DNA of 64,000 nucleotides, from contig NZ_MWPH01000003.1 in NCBI RefSeq assembly GCF_002177135.1, positions 701,644-765,643 of the forward strand. The letters run 5' to 3'. Both the position numbers and the translations under genes were made by a program. The number at the start of each line of letters is the position of its first letter. The first letter of the stretch is position 1. Below are positions 45,833 through 53,024 of the stretch, one piece after another. Source of the DNA: Natronolimnobius baerhuensis. GTDB lineage: Archaea; Halobacteriota; Halobacteria; Halobacteriales; Natrialbaceae. Below the pieces are notes generated by a model, which ran no database searches, was not told where the DNA came from, and was given only the letters and a program-made list of their open reading frames with translations.

Positions 45833-46882
45833 ATGGTGTCGTCGGATCATGATGAACCGCTCGAGTCTCACGGTGCCGGAATCGGACAGTCAACGACGGT
45901 CGTGACGCGAATACGAGAGTGGTTTCTCGTCGACGGCAGCCGGTTATACGTCGCGACAGTGATTTCGCTCAGCATCTTCGTCCTCTTTTTGCTGTTGAAC
46001 GAACTCGGCATCATCGCGTTCGTCAACGACGATTCAGTCACCCGGCTGGCCGGCGGCATGATCGCTGGCACGTTCTCGTTGGTGACGCTCGTTGTCTCGA
46101 TCAACCAGCTCATTCTCTCCCAGGAGTTCGTCACTGCCGACGAGGCTCGGCAACAACTCCAGGGTGTCATGGACTTTCGTGGCGATGTCTCAACGGTGAC
46201 AGACGTTCCGGCGAGTCCCGCCTCACCAACCAAATTCCTCAGTATTATCGTCGCAACGATCCACGATCACGCACAGACGCTCGCCGACGCAGTCGACCCA
46301 GACACCGACGAGGGTGCACTCATAACCAAGTACACCGACAGACTCGAGGAGAGTTCCGAACGCATCAACGACACGCTCGAGGAGACGTCGTTTGGAACGT
46401 TCGAGGCGGTTTCTGCGGCTGTTGCTTACAACGGTGCCTGGCAACTGTATGCCGCACGCCAGATTCAGGGTCGCTACGATGAGTCGCTCTCCGATGACGC
46501 CAGTAACGCACTCGAGGAGTTAATCAATTCACTCGAGTTATTCATCACCGCTCGTGAACACTTCAAGACGACGTATCTCCAGCGTGAACTGACGAAGTTC
46601 TCTCAGCTGACGATTTACTGTGGTGTGCCGGCGATTCTCTCGGCGATGACGATTGGGTTCATCTATGCGGATTTCGGTGGTCCGACACTGCATGCGATCT
46701 ACCTGCCATACGTCATCAGTGGACTCATCGCCATCGTCGCCTCGCCGCTTGCGCTGTTAGTGTCGTATATCCTCCGGACAGCGACTGTCACGCGGCGAAC
46801 GGCCTCCGTGGGTCCGATGATTCCCCAGAAAGACCCCGAGAGTGGTCCGTTTGATGTCTCCGCTGGCCAGCAAAGCGAGTAA
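45833..46882 (+). CDS. Membrane protein of unknown function
   Basis: A 349-residue protein with two N-terminal helices (about 36-56 and 66-88), a long cytoplasmic helical region (about 90-260; EFVTADEARQQLQGVMDFRGD) and two C-terminal helices (about 262-282 and 288-312), then a basic tail. The layout resembles haloarchaeal DUF2254-like proteins only in outline, and I do not assign a family. GAGGTGA at 45822-45828, five bases before the ATG, is a strong Shine-Dalgarno match, so this mRNA likely has a leader. Confidence 0.72.
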   Translation: MVSSDHDEPLESHGAGIGQSTTVVTRIREWFLVDGSRLYVATVISLSIFVLFLLLNELGIIAFVNDDSVTRLAGGMIAGTFSLVTLVVSINQLILSQEFVTADEARQQLQGVMDFRGDVSTVTDVPASPASPTKFLSIIVATIHDHAQTLADAVDPDTDEGALITKYTDRLEESSERINDTLEETSFGTFEAVSAAVAYNGAWQLYAARQIQGRYDESLSDDASNALEELINSLELFITAREHFKTTYLQRELTKFSQLTIYCGVPAILSAMTIGFIYADFGGPTLHAIYLPYVISGLIAIVASPLALLVSYILRTATVTRRTASVGPMIPQKDPESGPFDVSAGQQSE

Positions 46883-46975
46883 CGCATCGACTCGAGAGTG
46901 TCGGTGCTGGAACGGTGAGCGTGAGGCAGATGACGGCCGATTACTTATATCGGTTCTTGTGATAGCACTCACGAA

Positions 46976-47542
46976 ATGGGGCTTCGAGAGGCGCTGTATC
47001 CCACGACCAGCGAACAGATCAATCTCCGGGACGACCTCAGTGCTGGGACCAACGTCACACTCCATTTCCTGTTACTCGGTGGGCTTGCCTGGGCCTCCGG
47101 GCAGCCGTTTCTCTTTCCGAGTCTGGGGCCGTCTGCATACCTCCTCGCAACTGGCGACAATCCGCGTGCAGAAGGAGCCTACCACGTCATCGGTGGCCAC
47201 GCTGTCGCCGCGATCTGTGGGTTGGTGGCCTACCTTCTGTTGGCTGACGGATTGATCGTCGTTGACGCGTTCGAACAGGGTGAGCGGTTCTCGACTGAGG
47301 TTGCCCGGCTCGTCCTCAGTGGCGTCGTCGCCATGGTGTTGACGACGGTCGCGATGCTCTGGACGAATACGAATCACCCTGCCGCCTGCGCGACCACCCT
47401 CATCGTCGCGCTCGGATTGATGTCGACGATTCTCGACGCTGTAATCATCGTTATCGCCGTCGCGTTGCTCGTCTGGTTCCACGGTGTCATCGTCGACCGT
47501 GTTCAGGATATCTACGGCGTCGAACCGAACGATCCACGTTGA
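46976..47542 (+). CDS. HPP-family membrane protein
   Basis: A 188-residue protein with four to five helices and the HPP-family pattern: FLFPSLGPSAYLLAT, GGHAVAAICGL and TNHPAACATTLIVALG. The eponymous HPP reads HPA here. HPP proteins in cyanobacteria and plants transport nitrite; haloarchaeal function is not known. A TATA-like box at 46941-46953 (TTACTTATATCGG) fits a leaderless mRNA. A MITE-like element begins 9 bases after the stop. Confidence 0.85.
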   Translation: MGLREALYPTTSEQINLRDDLSAGTNVTLHFLLLGGLAWASGQPFLFPSLGPSAYLLATGDNPRAEGAYHVIGGHAVAAICGLVAYLLLADGLIVVDAFEQGERFSTEVARLVLSGVVAMVLTTVAMLWTNTNHPAACATTLIVALGLMSTILDAVIIVIAVALLVWFHGVIVDRVQDIYGVEPNDPR

Positions 47543-47551
47543 CTCGCGCTC

Positions 47552-47634
47552 TATAGTAACAACTGAAACGAGTGACACACTGATCGCACAGCTGTCGTGC
47601 GATCAGGTGTGCAGTGACTTGCAGTGGCTCTATA
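47552..47634. mobile_element. MITE-like inverted-repeat element, copy A
   Basis: An 83-base near-palindrome. The left arm begins TATAGTAACAACTGAAAC and the right arm, read on the minus strand, begins TATAGAGCCACTGCAAG; the inner arms TGATCGCAC/GTGCGATCA match fully around a centre of about 7 bases. Copies B (51215-51339) and C (54691-54774) share the ends. It has no coding capacity. No clear target duplication is visible for this copy. Confidence 0.72.
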
Positions 47635-47653
47635 GTCATCCGCAGTGTCGCGT

Positions 47654-48250
47654 TCATGAGTCGTTTTGCTCGCGCTCGCGCTCGCGCCTCGAGGGCGTTT
47701 CAGTTTCGTCGAACGGAGAATCGACCGTTTCGGCGACACTCGTCTCGGTAACGACGGCGAAGATTGAACCCAAAAACAGCCCGTAGAGTGCGTGTCCAAC
47801 GAGGCTTTCGAACGCAAAGAATGGGAACCCAGGCTCGCCGAATCCACCGACTGCGAGTCGCACTGGAATCAACGCCAGCGGGAGCAGTGCCCAGACGGCG
47901 AGTCCGTACACGAACCCAGCGAGTGTCACCCGTGGTCCTGTTCCCAGCCCATCGAGAGCATCCATGTCAGTAGACGTCATGAGCGATCCTTGGACTGGTT
48001 TTCGGGAGATGATGAACCCAAAAATAAGTCCAAGGATAAGTCCATGTAGCAGGTGGAAAATCCAGCCAGCGGTTCCCATCGGTTCGACACCGTACACCGC
48101 CGGCACTGTTTCGGTGATGATCGTCGGGTCGACAACCCACAGGACGAGACCGAATGTCAGGGAGCCAACGACGCCACCGATTGCACCGCCGAGTATCCAG
48201 TTTGTCGTTCCTCGTTTCTTCGTCTCGGCCGTGTTAGACTGGTTACTCAT
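47654..48250 (-). CDS. Four-helix membrane protein of unknown function
   Basis: A 198-residue protein from ATG 48250 (MSNQSNTAETKKRGTTN). Helices at about 17-37, 58-78, 103-125 and 140-160; glycine-rich helix motifs such as ILGGAIGGVVGSLTFGLVL recall small multi-helix families annotated in haloarchaea only as hypothetical. The C-terminal tail is long, charged and rich in Arg/Glu (SRREREREQNDS). Convergent with the HPP gene across MITE copy A. Confidence 0.65.
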   Translation of the reverse strand: MSNQSNTAETKKRGTTNWILGGAIGGVVGSLTFGLVLWVVDPTIITETVPAVYGVEPMGTAGWIFHLLHGLILGLIFGFIISRKPVQGSLMTSTDMDALDGLGTGPRVTLAGFVYGLAVWALLPLALIPVRLAVGGFGEPGFPFFAFESLVGHALYGLFLGSIFAVVTETSVAETVDSPFDETETPSRREREREQNDS

Positions 48251-48426
48251 AGCTATCGCTCGTGGGTACACCGAGCGACGGCAAAAAGCACCCAGCAACA
48301 CTCACTCACTCGAGACAGTACACTATCCAGAGGGACGAGTTACCACGAACAAGCCGGACGCAAGCACTTGGACAGTCATCTAGCGGGCCTCGAGTCACAC
48401 CACCAGCCCGACTGGGCGTCCCCAGC

Positions 48427-49152
48427 TCAGACGCGCTCTGCTTGGTCATCAAGCAGCGCCTCGGCGTCCGGGAACAACACGTTGTTCTCCCGGTGGACGT
48501 GCATGTGCGTATTTCGCTCGAGTTCAGCAAGGCGCTCGAGCATCGCTCGATAGCTCGTACACGCGTCGTCCGGAATCGCGTACCCATCAGTCAGCGTCTT
48601 GAGCCGCTCGAGTCGGTCTCCCGTCTCGTCGTGGTCGTCCTCGAACCCCTCGAGTTCGTCTCGGAGTGTCTCCCGTTCCTCGGCCGTCAGTTCGACGCCA
48701 TCGTCTAATTTCTTGATGAGCGGAAACGCCCGTTGCTCCTCGCCAGCGATGTGGGCCTCCAGGTCGGCGGCCAACGCAGTAAACTCGGATTCGACCGTTC
48801 GAAGCGCTGGCTCACGGTCGCCATGGACGTTTGCGACTTTCTGGACGAGTTCCTCGAGTGCTGGCAGTTCCTGGCGGAGATAGCGGTGATGCTCCCAAAC
48901 GATCAGGTTCGCCAGTTGTGTCAGTGTCTCCCAGTCGCTCTCGACAGCGCCATCGGCCTGTGCAGACGCTAATCGATCTTGGACTGACTCGAGGTCGTAG
49001 TCGTTTTCCTCGCAGGCCCTCTCGAGCGATTTCCCGCCACCACAACAGTAGTCTAACTCGAGCGTTTCGAACACGCGGCTGTATGCCGAATGTGCCGCGA
49101 CGAGTTCACCGAGTGAGTTGTCTGGGTCGATATCGTGTGTGCTGTGTGCCAT
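48427..49152 (-). CDS. Iron-sulfur cluster repair protein (RIC/ScdA/YtfE family)
   Basis: A 241-residue di-iron protein. The N-terminal DUF542 part has NSLGELVAAHSAYSRVFE and LDYCCGGGKSLERACEE with the paired Cys. The hemerythrin-like domain supplies iron ligands in WEHHRYLRQEL, EAHIAGEEQRAFP, FEDDHDETGDRL and HMHVHRENNVLFPDAE. These proteins repair Fe-S clusters after nitric oxide or oxidative damage. ATG 49152 (MAHSTHDID) is favoured over the frame's 35-codon extension. Confidence 0.94.
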   Translation of the reverse strand: MAHSTHDIDPDNSLGELVAAHSAYSRVFETLELDYCCGGGKSLERACEENDYDLESVQDRLASAQADGAVESDWETLTQLANLIVWEHHRYLRQELPALEELVQKVANVHGDREPALRTVESEFTALAADLEAHIAGEEQRAFPLIKKLDDGVELTAEERETLRDELEGFEDDHDETGDRLERLKTLTDGYAIPDDACTSYRAMLERLAELERNTHMHVHRENNVLFPDAEALLDDQAERV

Positions 49153-49302
49153 TGTAATCACCCGGGACGACAGACGGCGATCCAGGACGCCCGTTTCCGT
49201 CACCCGCCCCGCTATCGGTGAGACGAACTGCGCAGCAAAAGTGCCAGTCCCGAACATGATCGTTCGGGCAGTGAGTTGCCTGTCCTCTGGCAGTGAATTG
49301 GC

Positions 49303-49647
49303 CTACAGCGGGCCACCAACGAGAACGAGCGTCGCACGCTCATCGCCCGAGTTGACGAGTTGGCGCGTCTCATCAGGATCCAGTCGAATCGCTTCTTCGG
49401 CCTCGAGCGTTACTGTCTCGTTTGCATCAGCCAGTTCGACGTCGATTGTCCCCTCGACGACGTAGTAAATCTCCTCCTGGCCGCTCTCGGCTTCGTCGTG
49501 TTCCATCCCCTCCGTACCGGCCTCGAGTTCGAGCACGGTGAAGCCGAGTTCCTCGGCCTCGAGTTCGTCTTTCAGAAACCACATGCCACCGGCTTCGGCA
49601 GGGACGACTGACTCCGGATCGGTCTTTGCAGCAGTGTCGTAGGCCAT
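49303..49647 (-). CDS. Cupin-domain protein
   Basis: A 114-residue single cupin. The first motif reads EEIYYVVEGTIDVELADANE and the second is around IRLDPDETRQLVNSGDERAT. Of the usual metal ligands, His54 (GMEHDEAES) and Glu are partly kept, so metal binding is uncertain. Start is uncertain between ATG 49647 (MAYDTAAKTD) and in-frame ATGs at 49674 and 49680. Function is unknown. Confidence 0.82.
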   Translation of the reverse strand: MAYDTAAKTDPESVVPAEAGGMWFLKDELEAEELGFTVLELEAGTEGMEHDEAESGQEEIYYVVEGTIDVELADANETVTLEAEEAIRLDPDETRQLVNSGDERATLVLVGGPL

Positions 49648-49749
49648 ACGTCCAGTGTTGTAACCCATCCCCATAGATGTGTGGAACACGGAACGTGACG
49701 GGGCCAGTCCGTTACGCCATAGTCACCGAACACTGCCAGTTCGAACCGC

Positions 49750-50046
49750 CTACGTCGCATACAGCGAGTACGCAATCACGAGAAACCCAGCCAGCACGAG
49801 TAGACTTTCCAGAATAATACCACCCTCGAGTGAGACACCAATGAGTTCCGTCGAAAGTCCTGCCAGGACGAACCCGAGCGTCACGAGCCCGAATCCGCCG
49901 GCTAAATAGCCAAGTGGCCGCTGGCGCGTGCGCCGATAGGCTTTGTACGCGAAGTACGTGATCACGCCGCCAACGATCAGTACGAGCGTTTTGACGACGG
50001 TCAGCGCGATCATAATCGTTGGCTCGTCGACGGCAGGACTCGTCAT
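49750..50046 (-). CDS. Small three-helix membrane protein (DUF7521-like)
   Basis: A 98-residue protein from ATG 50046 (MTSPAVDEPT) with three helices (about 11-32, 43-63, 72-94) and the cytoplasmic loop AYRRTRQRPLGYLAGGF. The pattern helix, YRRxxxRPLxxLxxGF, helix recurs in haloarchaea next to HTH regulators (DUF7521, from memory). No such regulator is adjacent here. Confidence 0.68.
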   Translation of the reverse strand: MTSPAVDEPTIMIALTVVKTLVLIVGGVITYFAYKAYRRTRQRPLGYLAGGFGLVTLGFVLAGLSTELIGVSLEGGIILESLLVLAGFLVIAYSLYAT

Positions 50047-50178
50047 GTCTGTCAGGCGCGACATGAGCGACAACAACCAAGAATCTTCCCGTTCACCTGT
50101 CCGAACCGCAGAAGATTCGGGCTAGGAGGAACTGCACTCGGCGAACCCATTTCACCACTCGAGGTCGAACGACCCGCT

Positions 50179-50448
50179 ATGACCCGACTTGTCGAACTCG
50201 AGGCAACTGGCCCGCGAAAACTGACGCCGGACGACATTGACGATGCACACGGTGACGTTGCAGTCTGTCAGTGTGGCCTCTCGGCGTCGTTTCCGTTCTG
50301 TGATGGCAGTCACCGCCAAACGACAGCAGAAGATGCCGACACGACGTACACCTACGAAAACGGTGAGCGGCGAGTCGTCGACTGTGTCCAGACGAGTGCG
50401 TGCACCGCCGACGCCACCGCTGACGATGACAGCGACAGTGACCGGTAA
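50179..50448 (+). CDS. CDGSH iron-sulfur protein
   Basis: An 89-residue protein with one CDGSH domain. Ligands for the [2Fe-2S] cluster are Cys30, Cys32, Cys41 and His45 in CQCGLSASFPFCDGSH, the C-x-C-x8-C-x3-H arrangement (MitoNEET type). Such proteins act in electron transfer or cluster transfer. The C-terminal acidic tail (DATADDDSDSDR) is typical of halophiles. Its stop nearly touches the stop of the convergent gene at 50450. Confidence 0.92.
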   Translation: MTRLVELEATGPRKLTPDDIDDAHGDVAVCQCGLSASFPFCDGSHRQTTAEDADTTYTYENGERRVVDCVQTSACTADATADDDSDSDR

Positions 50449-50449
50449 C

Positions 50450-50788
50450 TCACCAGGTCTCGATTCGCCCGGCCTGGACGTCCTCTGCACAGCCCTCACA
50501 ATCCGGATGTCCCGCCTCGTAACACGCCGGGCGATACTCCTCATCGAGCATCGCCGCCCGCTGCTCGGCATAGCGCCGACAGACGAGTTTTACTCGTCCC
50601 TCCTCGTCCGCGGGCAACTCCCGCGCGTTTTTCGCCCGCTCATAGGCCTCGCGTGCCTCCTCGAGTTGGCTATCCGTCGAATCGCGCAGTTGCTCGTACT
50701 GCTCTCCTGCGTCCTGCAGTCTCGACCGCAGGAACCGCTCGAGCCGACGCCGATCCGCCATTACCCGTCGTTCGGCCGCCTGATACAT
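50450..50788 (-). CDS. Helical protein with C-terminal zinc-like motif (DUF7091-like)
   Basis: A 112-residue protein. Residues 1-75 form charged helices (RRVMADRRRLERFLRSRLQD); the end holds CRRYAEQR and a Cys/His cluster CYEAGHPDCEGCAED that could bind zinc. It resembles a haloarchaeal family I recall as DUF7091. Function is unknown. ATG 50788 (MYQAAERR) is favoured over one seven codons upstream. Confidence 0.72.
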   Translation of the reverse strand: MYQAAERRVMADRRRLERFLRSRLQDAGEQYEQLRDSTDSQLEEAREAYERAKNARELPADEEGRVKLVCRRYAEQRAAMLDEEYRPACYEAGHPDCEGCAEDVQAGRIETW

Positions 50789-50832
50789 AGGCCCGTCGCC
50801 GGCTCGCACCAGTCATGTGCCACTCGAGGCAG

Positions 50833-50852
50833 CGACTAAGAGTAAGGGTTAA
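50833..50852 (+). promoter_or_regulatory. tRNA-Met promoter box
   Basis: The 20-base string cgactaagagtaagggttaa ends 28 bases before the tRNA-Met gene. The same string with two A/G changes (cgactaaRagtaagRgttaa) occurs at 63113-63132, 27 bases before tRNA-Ser. Shared sequence and spacing identify it as the BRE/TATA promoter region of these tRNA genes. tRNA-Leu lacks it. Confidence 0.75.
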
Positions 50853-50880
50853 CTGCCGGCCACGTTTTTTTCGGGATAAC

Positions 50881-50988
50881 GGGCCCTTAGCTCAGTCTGG
50901 TTAGAGCGCTCGGCTCATAACACGAGTGTACGTCTGTGCGGTCGTGTGGGATACCGAGTGGTCGATGGTTCGAATCCGTCAGGGCCCA
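50881..50988 (+). tRNA. tRNA-Met(CAU), elongator type, with intron
   Basis: Acceptor stem GGGCCCT (50881-50887) pairs with AGGGCCC (50981-50987), with discriminator A at 50988. The mature anticodon arm CTCGG-CTCATAA-CCGAG is interrupted after position 37 by a 33-base intron, 50920-50952, whose ends can pair (ACACGA with TCGTGT) to give an archaeal bulge-helix-bulge. T arm: GATGG-TTCGAAT-CCGTC. Haloarchaeal elongator tRNA-Met is known to carry such an intron; an Ile2 tRNA with the same anticodon is less likely for that reason. Confidence 0.92.
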
Positions 50989-51214
50989 TGGAGCGAACCG
51001 AGCACTCCGCGAGGGTCGCGGAATGGACCGCTGACGGTTCGAATCAGGGAGCGGCTTTGCCGCGACCGAGGTTCGAATCCGTCAGAATCCCATCGAAAAA
51101 TCACCTATTTCCTGCTTGTGATTACTTCGGACACAAACGGTCGTTTTGGTTACTTGATCAGCCACTTCTCATCTTCGTCAGTTGGGATTCCAAACCCCAA
51201 TTGAACTCTGGTTG
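50989..51214. repeat. Degenerate tRNA-Met 3'-end copies (integration scar)
   Basis: No gene is visible. Bases 51070-51085 repeat 16 bases of the tRNA-Met T arm (50967-50982) exactly and continue with a changed acceptor end (AATCCCAT for GGCCCAT). A shorter, more worn copy lies at 51035-51050. The spacing is about 35 and 103 bases. The base composition then turns AT-rich from about 51095. This marks the left edge of imported DNA at the tRNA. Confidence 0.68.
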
Positions 51215-51339
51215 TATAGTAACAACTGAAACTGTTTACACACCAATCGCACTATCCGCGGTTCTCACTCACTTCGTTCGTTCCGAACCGCGCGGCCGTC
51301 GTGCGATTGGGTGTGCACTGACTGTCAGTGGCTACTATA
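51215..51339. mobile_element. MITE-like inverted-repeat element, copy B
   Basis: A 125-base element starting TATAGTAACAACTGAAAC and ending TCAGTGGCTACTATA. Its inner arms CCAATCGCAC/GTGCGATTGG are complementary. Compared with copy A it carries about 40 extra central bases forming a nested palindrome (CGCGGTTC ... GAACCGCG). It is flanked on both sides by GTTG (51211-51214 and 51340-51343), a possible 4-base target duplication. No coding capacity. Confidence 0.72.
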
Positions 51340-51344
51340 GTTGC

Positions 51345-51566
51345 ATGCTCGAGCGCGGGGTCGCCGCGCCGATCTCGCCGCATGCGGGGTCGTTTCGCGC
51401 TGCGCGCGAAAACCCCCCTGGCGGGTGTCCCCAAGGGGACAAAGCCGAAAAAATACACCGCCCCCGCCCCACCTCCGCGCGCAGATCTCCAGTTGAAGCT
51501 CACGAAACGAGGTGGGTAAATATTCGTAATGTATTTTGTAGTGTGACTCTATTCCCCAGAAAGAGA
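51345..51566. other. GC-rich structured block upstream of the AT-rich gene
   Basis: Bases 51345-51500 are very GC-rich and packed with short inverted repeats: TTTCGCGC-TGC-GCGCGAAA at 51393-51411 and GTCCCC-AA-GGGGAC at 51427-51440, with a duplicated GCATGC/GCGGGGTCG motif at 51343-51391. The block sits between AT-rich stretches. It could encode a structured RNA, act as a transcription barrier or be a decayed mobile element; I cannot decide. Its reading frame is open but its translation is not protein-like. Confidence 0.5.
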
Positions 51567-52424
51567 ATGTCAGAAGACAAAGATTGCTTTGTCGTTTCTC
51601 CGATTGGTGAGGAAGATTCAAATATCAGAGAACGATCTGATAAATTATTTGATTATGTGATAAAACCAGCTGTCGAACAATATGGTTATGATCCAATTAG
51701 AGCAGATCATATCGCTGAGCCTGGGATCATAACAAGTCAAATAATTGAGCATGTGGTTGAAAGCCCGCTCGTCATTGCAGACCTAACAGGTAGTAATGCT
51801 AATGTTTTTTATGAGCTTGCAGTCCGTCATGCACATCAAAAGCCTTTGATTCAATTAATCAGTAAAGATGATGAAATCCCATTTGACGTAGCAGGAACAA
51901 GAATAATCCAAATTGACCTATCGGATATTGAATCTGTTGAAAACACGAAGACAGAAATAAAGGACCAGATAGAGAGTATTGAAAATAATAACTCAGGTAT
52001 TGAAAATCCCATTTCAGTAGCATTAGATCTAAAGCACTTGCGAGAGAGTGCCGATCCTGAAGAGCGGTCTATGGCAGATATCATGGAAACACTCTCTGAA
52101 CTCCGAACTAATATGGTGTCTATTCAGAAATCTTTGGATAATCCAGAAGAACTCATACCACCGTCTTATTTCCGTGAACTAAAGAAAAATATAGAGGATG
52201 GGAAATATGATCAATTAAGTATGCGTATCAAGGAGTTAGATTCAATGACAATGGAATTAAGAGAAATAGTAGAAGAGGAAGAGATAGACAATAAGAATAT
52301 ATTTATTCAGATTGACGATGTAAGAAGGCAAGTAGCAAGGATGAGACGAGATTTGGAAAGCTCAAACAAGTTCGTTGTAAAATCCAAATCGTTGGGTGAT
52401 TTTGGAGATTTTGAGCCTCGATAA
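51567..52424 (+). CDS. Nucleoside deoxyribosyltransferase/TIR-like protein, possible defence effector
   Basis: A 285-residue protein, plainly AT-rich in contrast to all neighbours. The N-terminal domain (about 5-110) has CFVVSPIGEEDSNIRERSDK, then HIAEPGIITSQIIEHVVESP and IADLTGSNANVFYELAVRHA. SPIGE and DLT-x-x-N-x-N-V-x-YEL are hallmarks of the nucleoside 2-deoxyribosyltransferase-like group related to TIR-type NAD glycohydrolases; Glu83 would be catalytic. Residues about 110-285 are helical and coiled-coil. I chose ATG 51567 since composition and similarity begin there, although the frame is open to 50946. Cleavage of nucleotides or NAD is inference. It stands alone beside tRNA-Met. Confidence 0.8.
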   Translation: MSEDKDCFVVSPIGEEDSNIRERSDKLFDYVIKPAVEQYGYDPIRADHIAEPGIITSQIIEHVVESPLVIADLTGSNANVFYELAVRHAHQKPLIQLISKDDEIPFDVAGTRIIQIDLSDIESVENTKTEIKDQIESIENNNSGIENPISVALDLKHLRESADPEERSMADIMETLSELRTNMVSIQKSLDNPEELIPPSYFRELKKNIEDGKYDQLSMRIKELDSMTMELREIVEEEEIDNKNIFIQIDDVRRQVARMRRDLESSNKFVVKSKSLGDFGDFEPR

Positions 52425-53024
52425 TAGAAAATAAGGTCGACATTCAGATGGAATGTGGAACGGAGAAGTAATTCAAATAATTGCATTGCCTCACCACATA
52501 TTACCTCTCCCCTTGGGGTCGCACGTCGGCAAACCACGGTTCCCGAATATGCACACGAGATGACGAACCCCGTGTGCATATTGGTCGATGATCGGGTTAC
52601 CCATCCACCGAACTTCTCTGGCAACTTGATAGAAACACCCTCCATTTTGGGCTGAATGGGCTGGTTCAGTGAGTCGAAAACTAGGATTTGGGGGGTCGTG
52701 TGTACAAGCATCCGAATCTGAAGTGACGGTGACGACGCCTACCGAAACAGCGCACTCGAGCGAGCAGCGGACTGCGACGACTGCAACAAGACGAAAGCCG
52801 TCGGCTCTGCCTGCGAAGACGTCCCCCTCTCGTTGCGGCCGCCCGCCAGGTCCTCGAGCGCGACTCCAGCTAGTCGAGTCTGCTAGTCACGAGTGATGCG
52901 GAACGCAACGGTGTGGAGAGAGCCGTAACGAGGATTAGGTTCGACTCGAGAACATCTATCCCATCCAACACGACATTCGGAGATTGGAAACAGCTATTCA
53001 CTGGCAGTTTTTGTATTGGATACC
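52425..53024. other. Gene-poor right flank of the islet, with one long hairpin
   Basis: I find no convincing gene in these 600 bases. AT-rich sequence continues to about 52700, after which composition returns to the local norm. A perfect 12-base inverted repeat lies at 52546-52557 and 52571-52582 (AATATGCACACG / CGTGTGCATATT, loop 13 bases). Short frames here (52455-52655, 52669-52896) have no family features. No further copy of the tRNA-Met end is visible on this side. Confidence 0.6.

Noticed and set aside
50946..51566. N-terminal extension of the TIR-like protein upstream of ATG 51567
   Set aside because: The open frame runs through the tRNA scar, the MITE and the GC-rich hairpin block; family similarity and AT-rich codons begin at 51567.
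51345..51566. Retron or other RNA-guided system with the TIR/NDT-like gene as effector
   Set aside because: Some retrons use nucleoside-deoxyribosyltransferase-like effectors and a structured block is present, but no reverse transcriptase or other partner gene is in the window.
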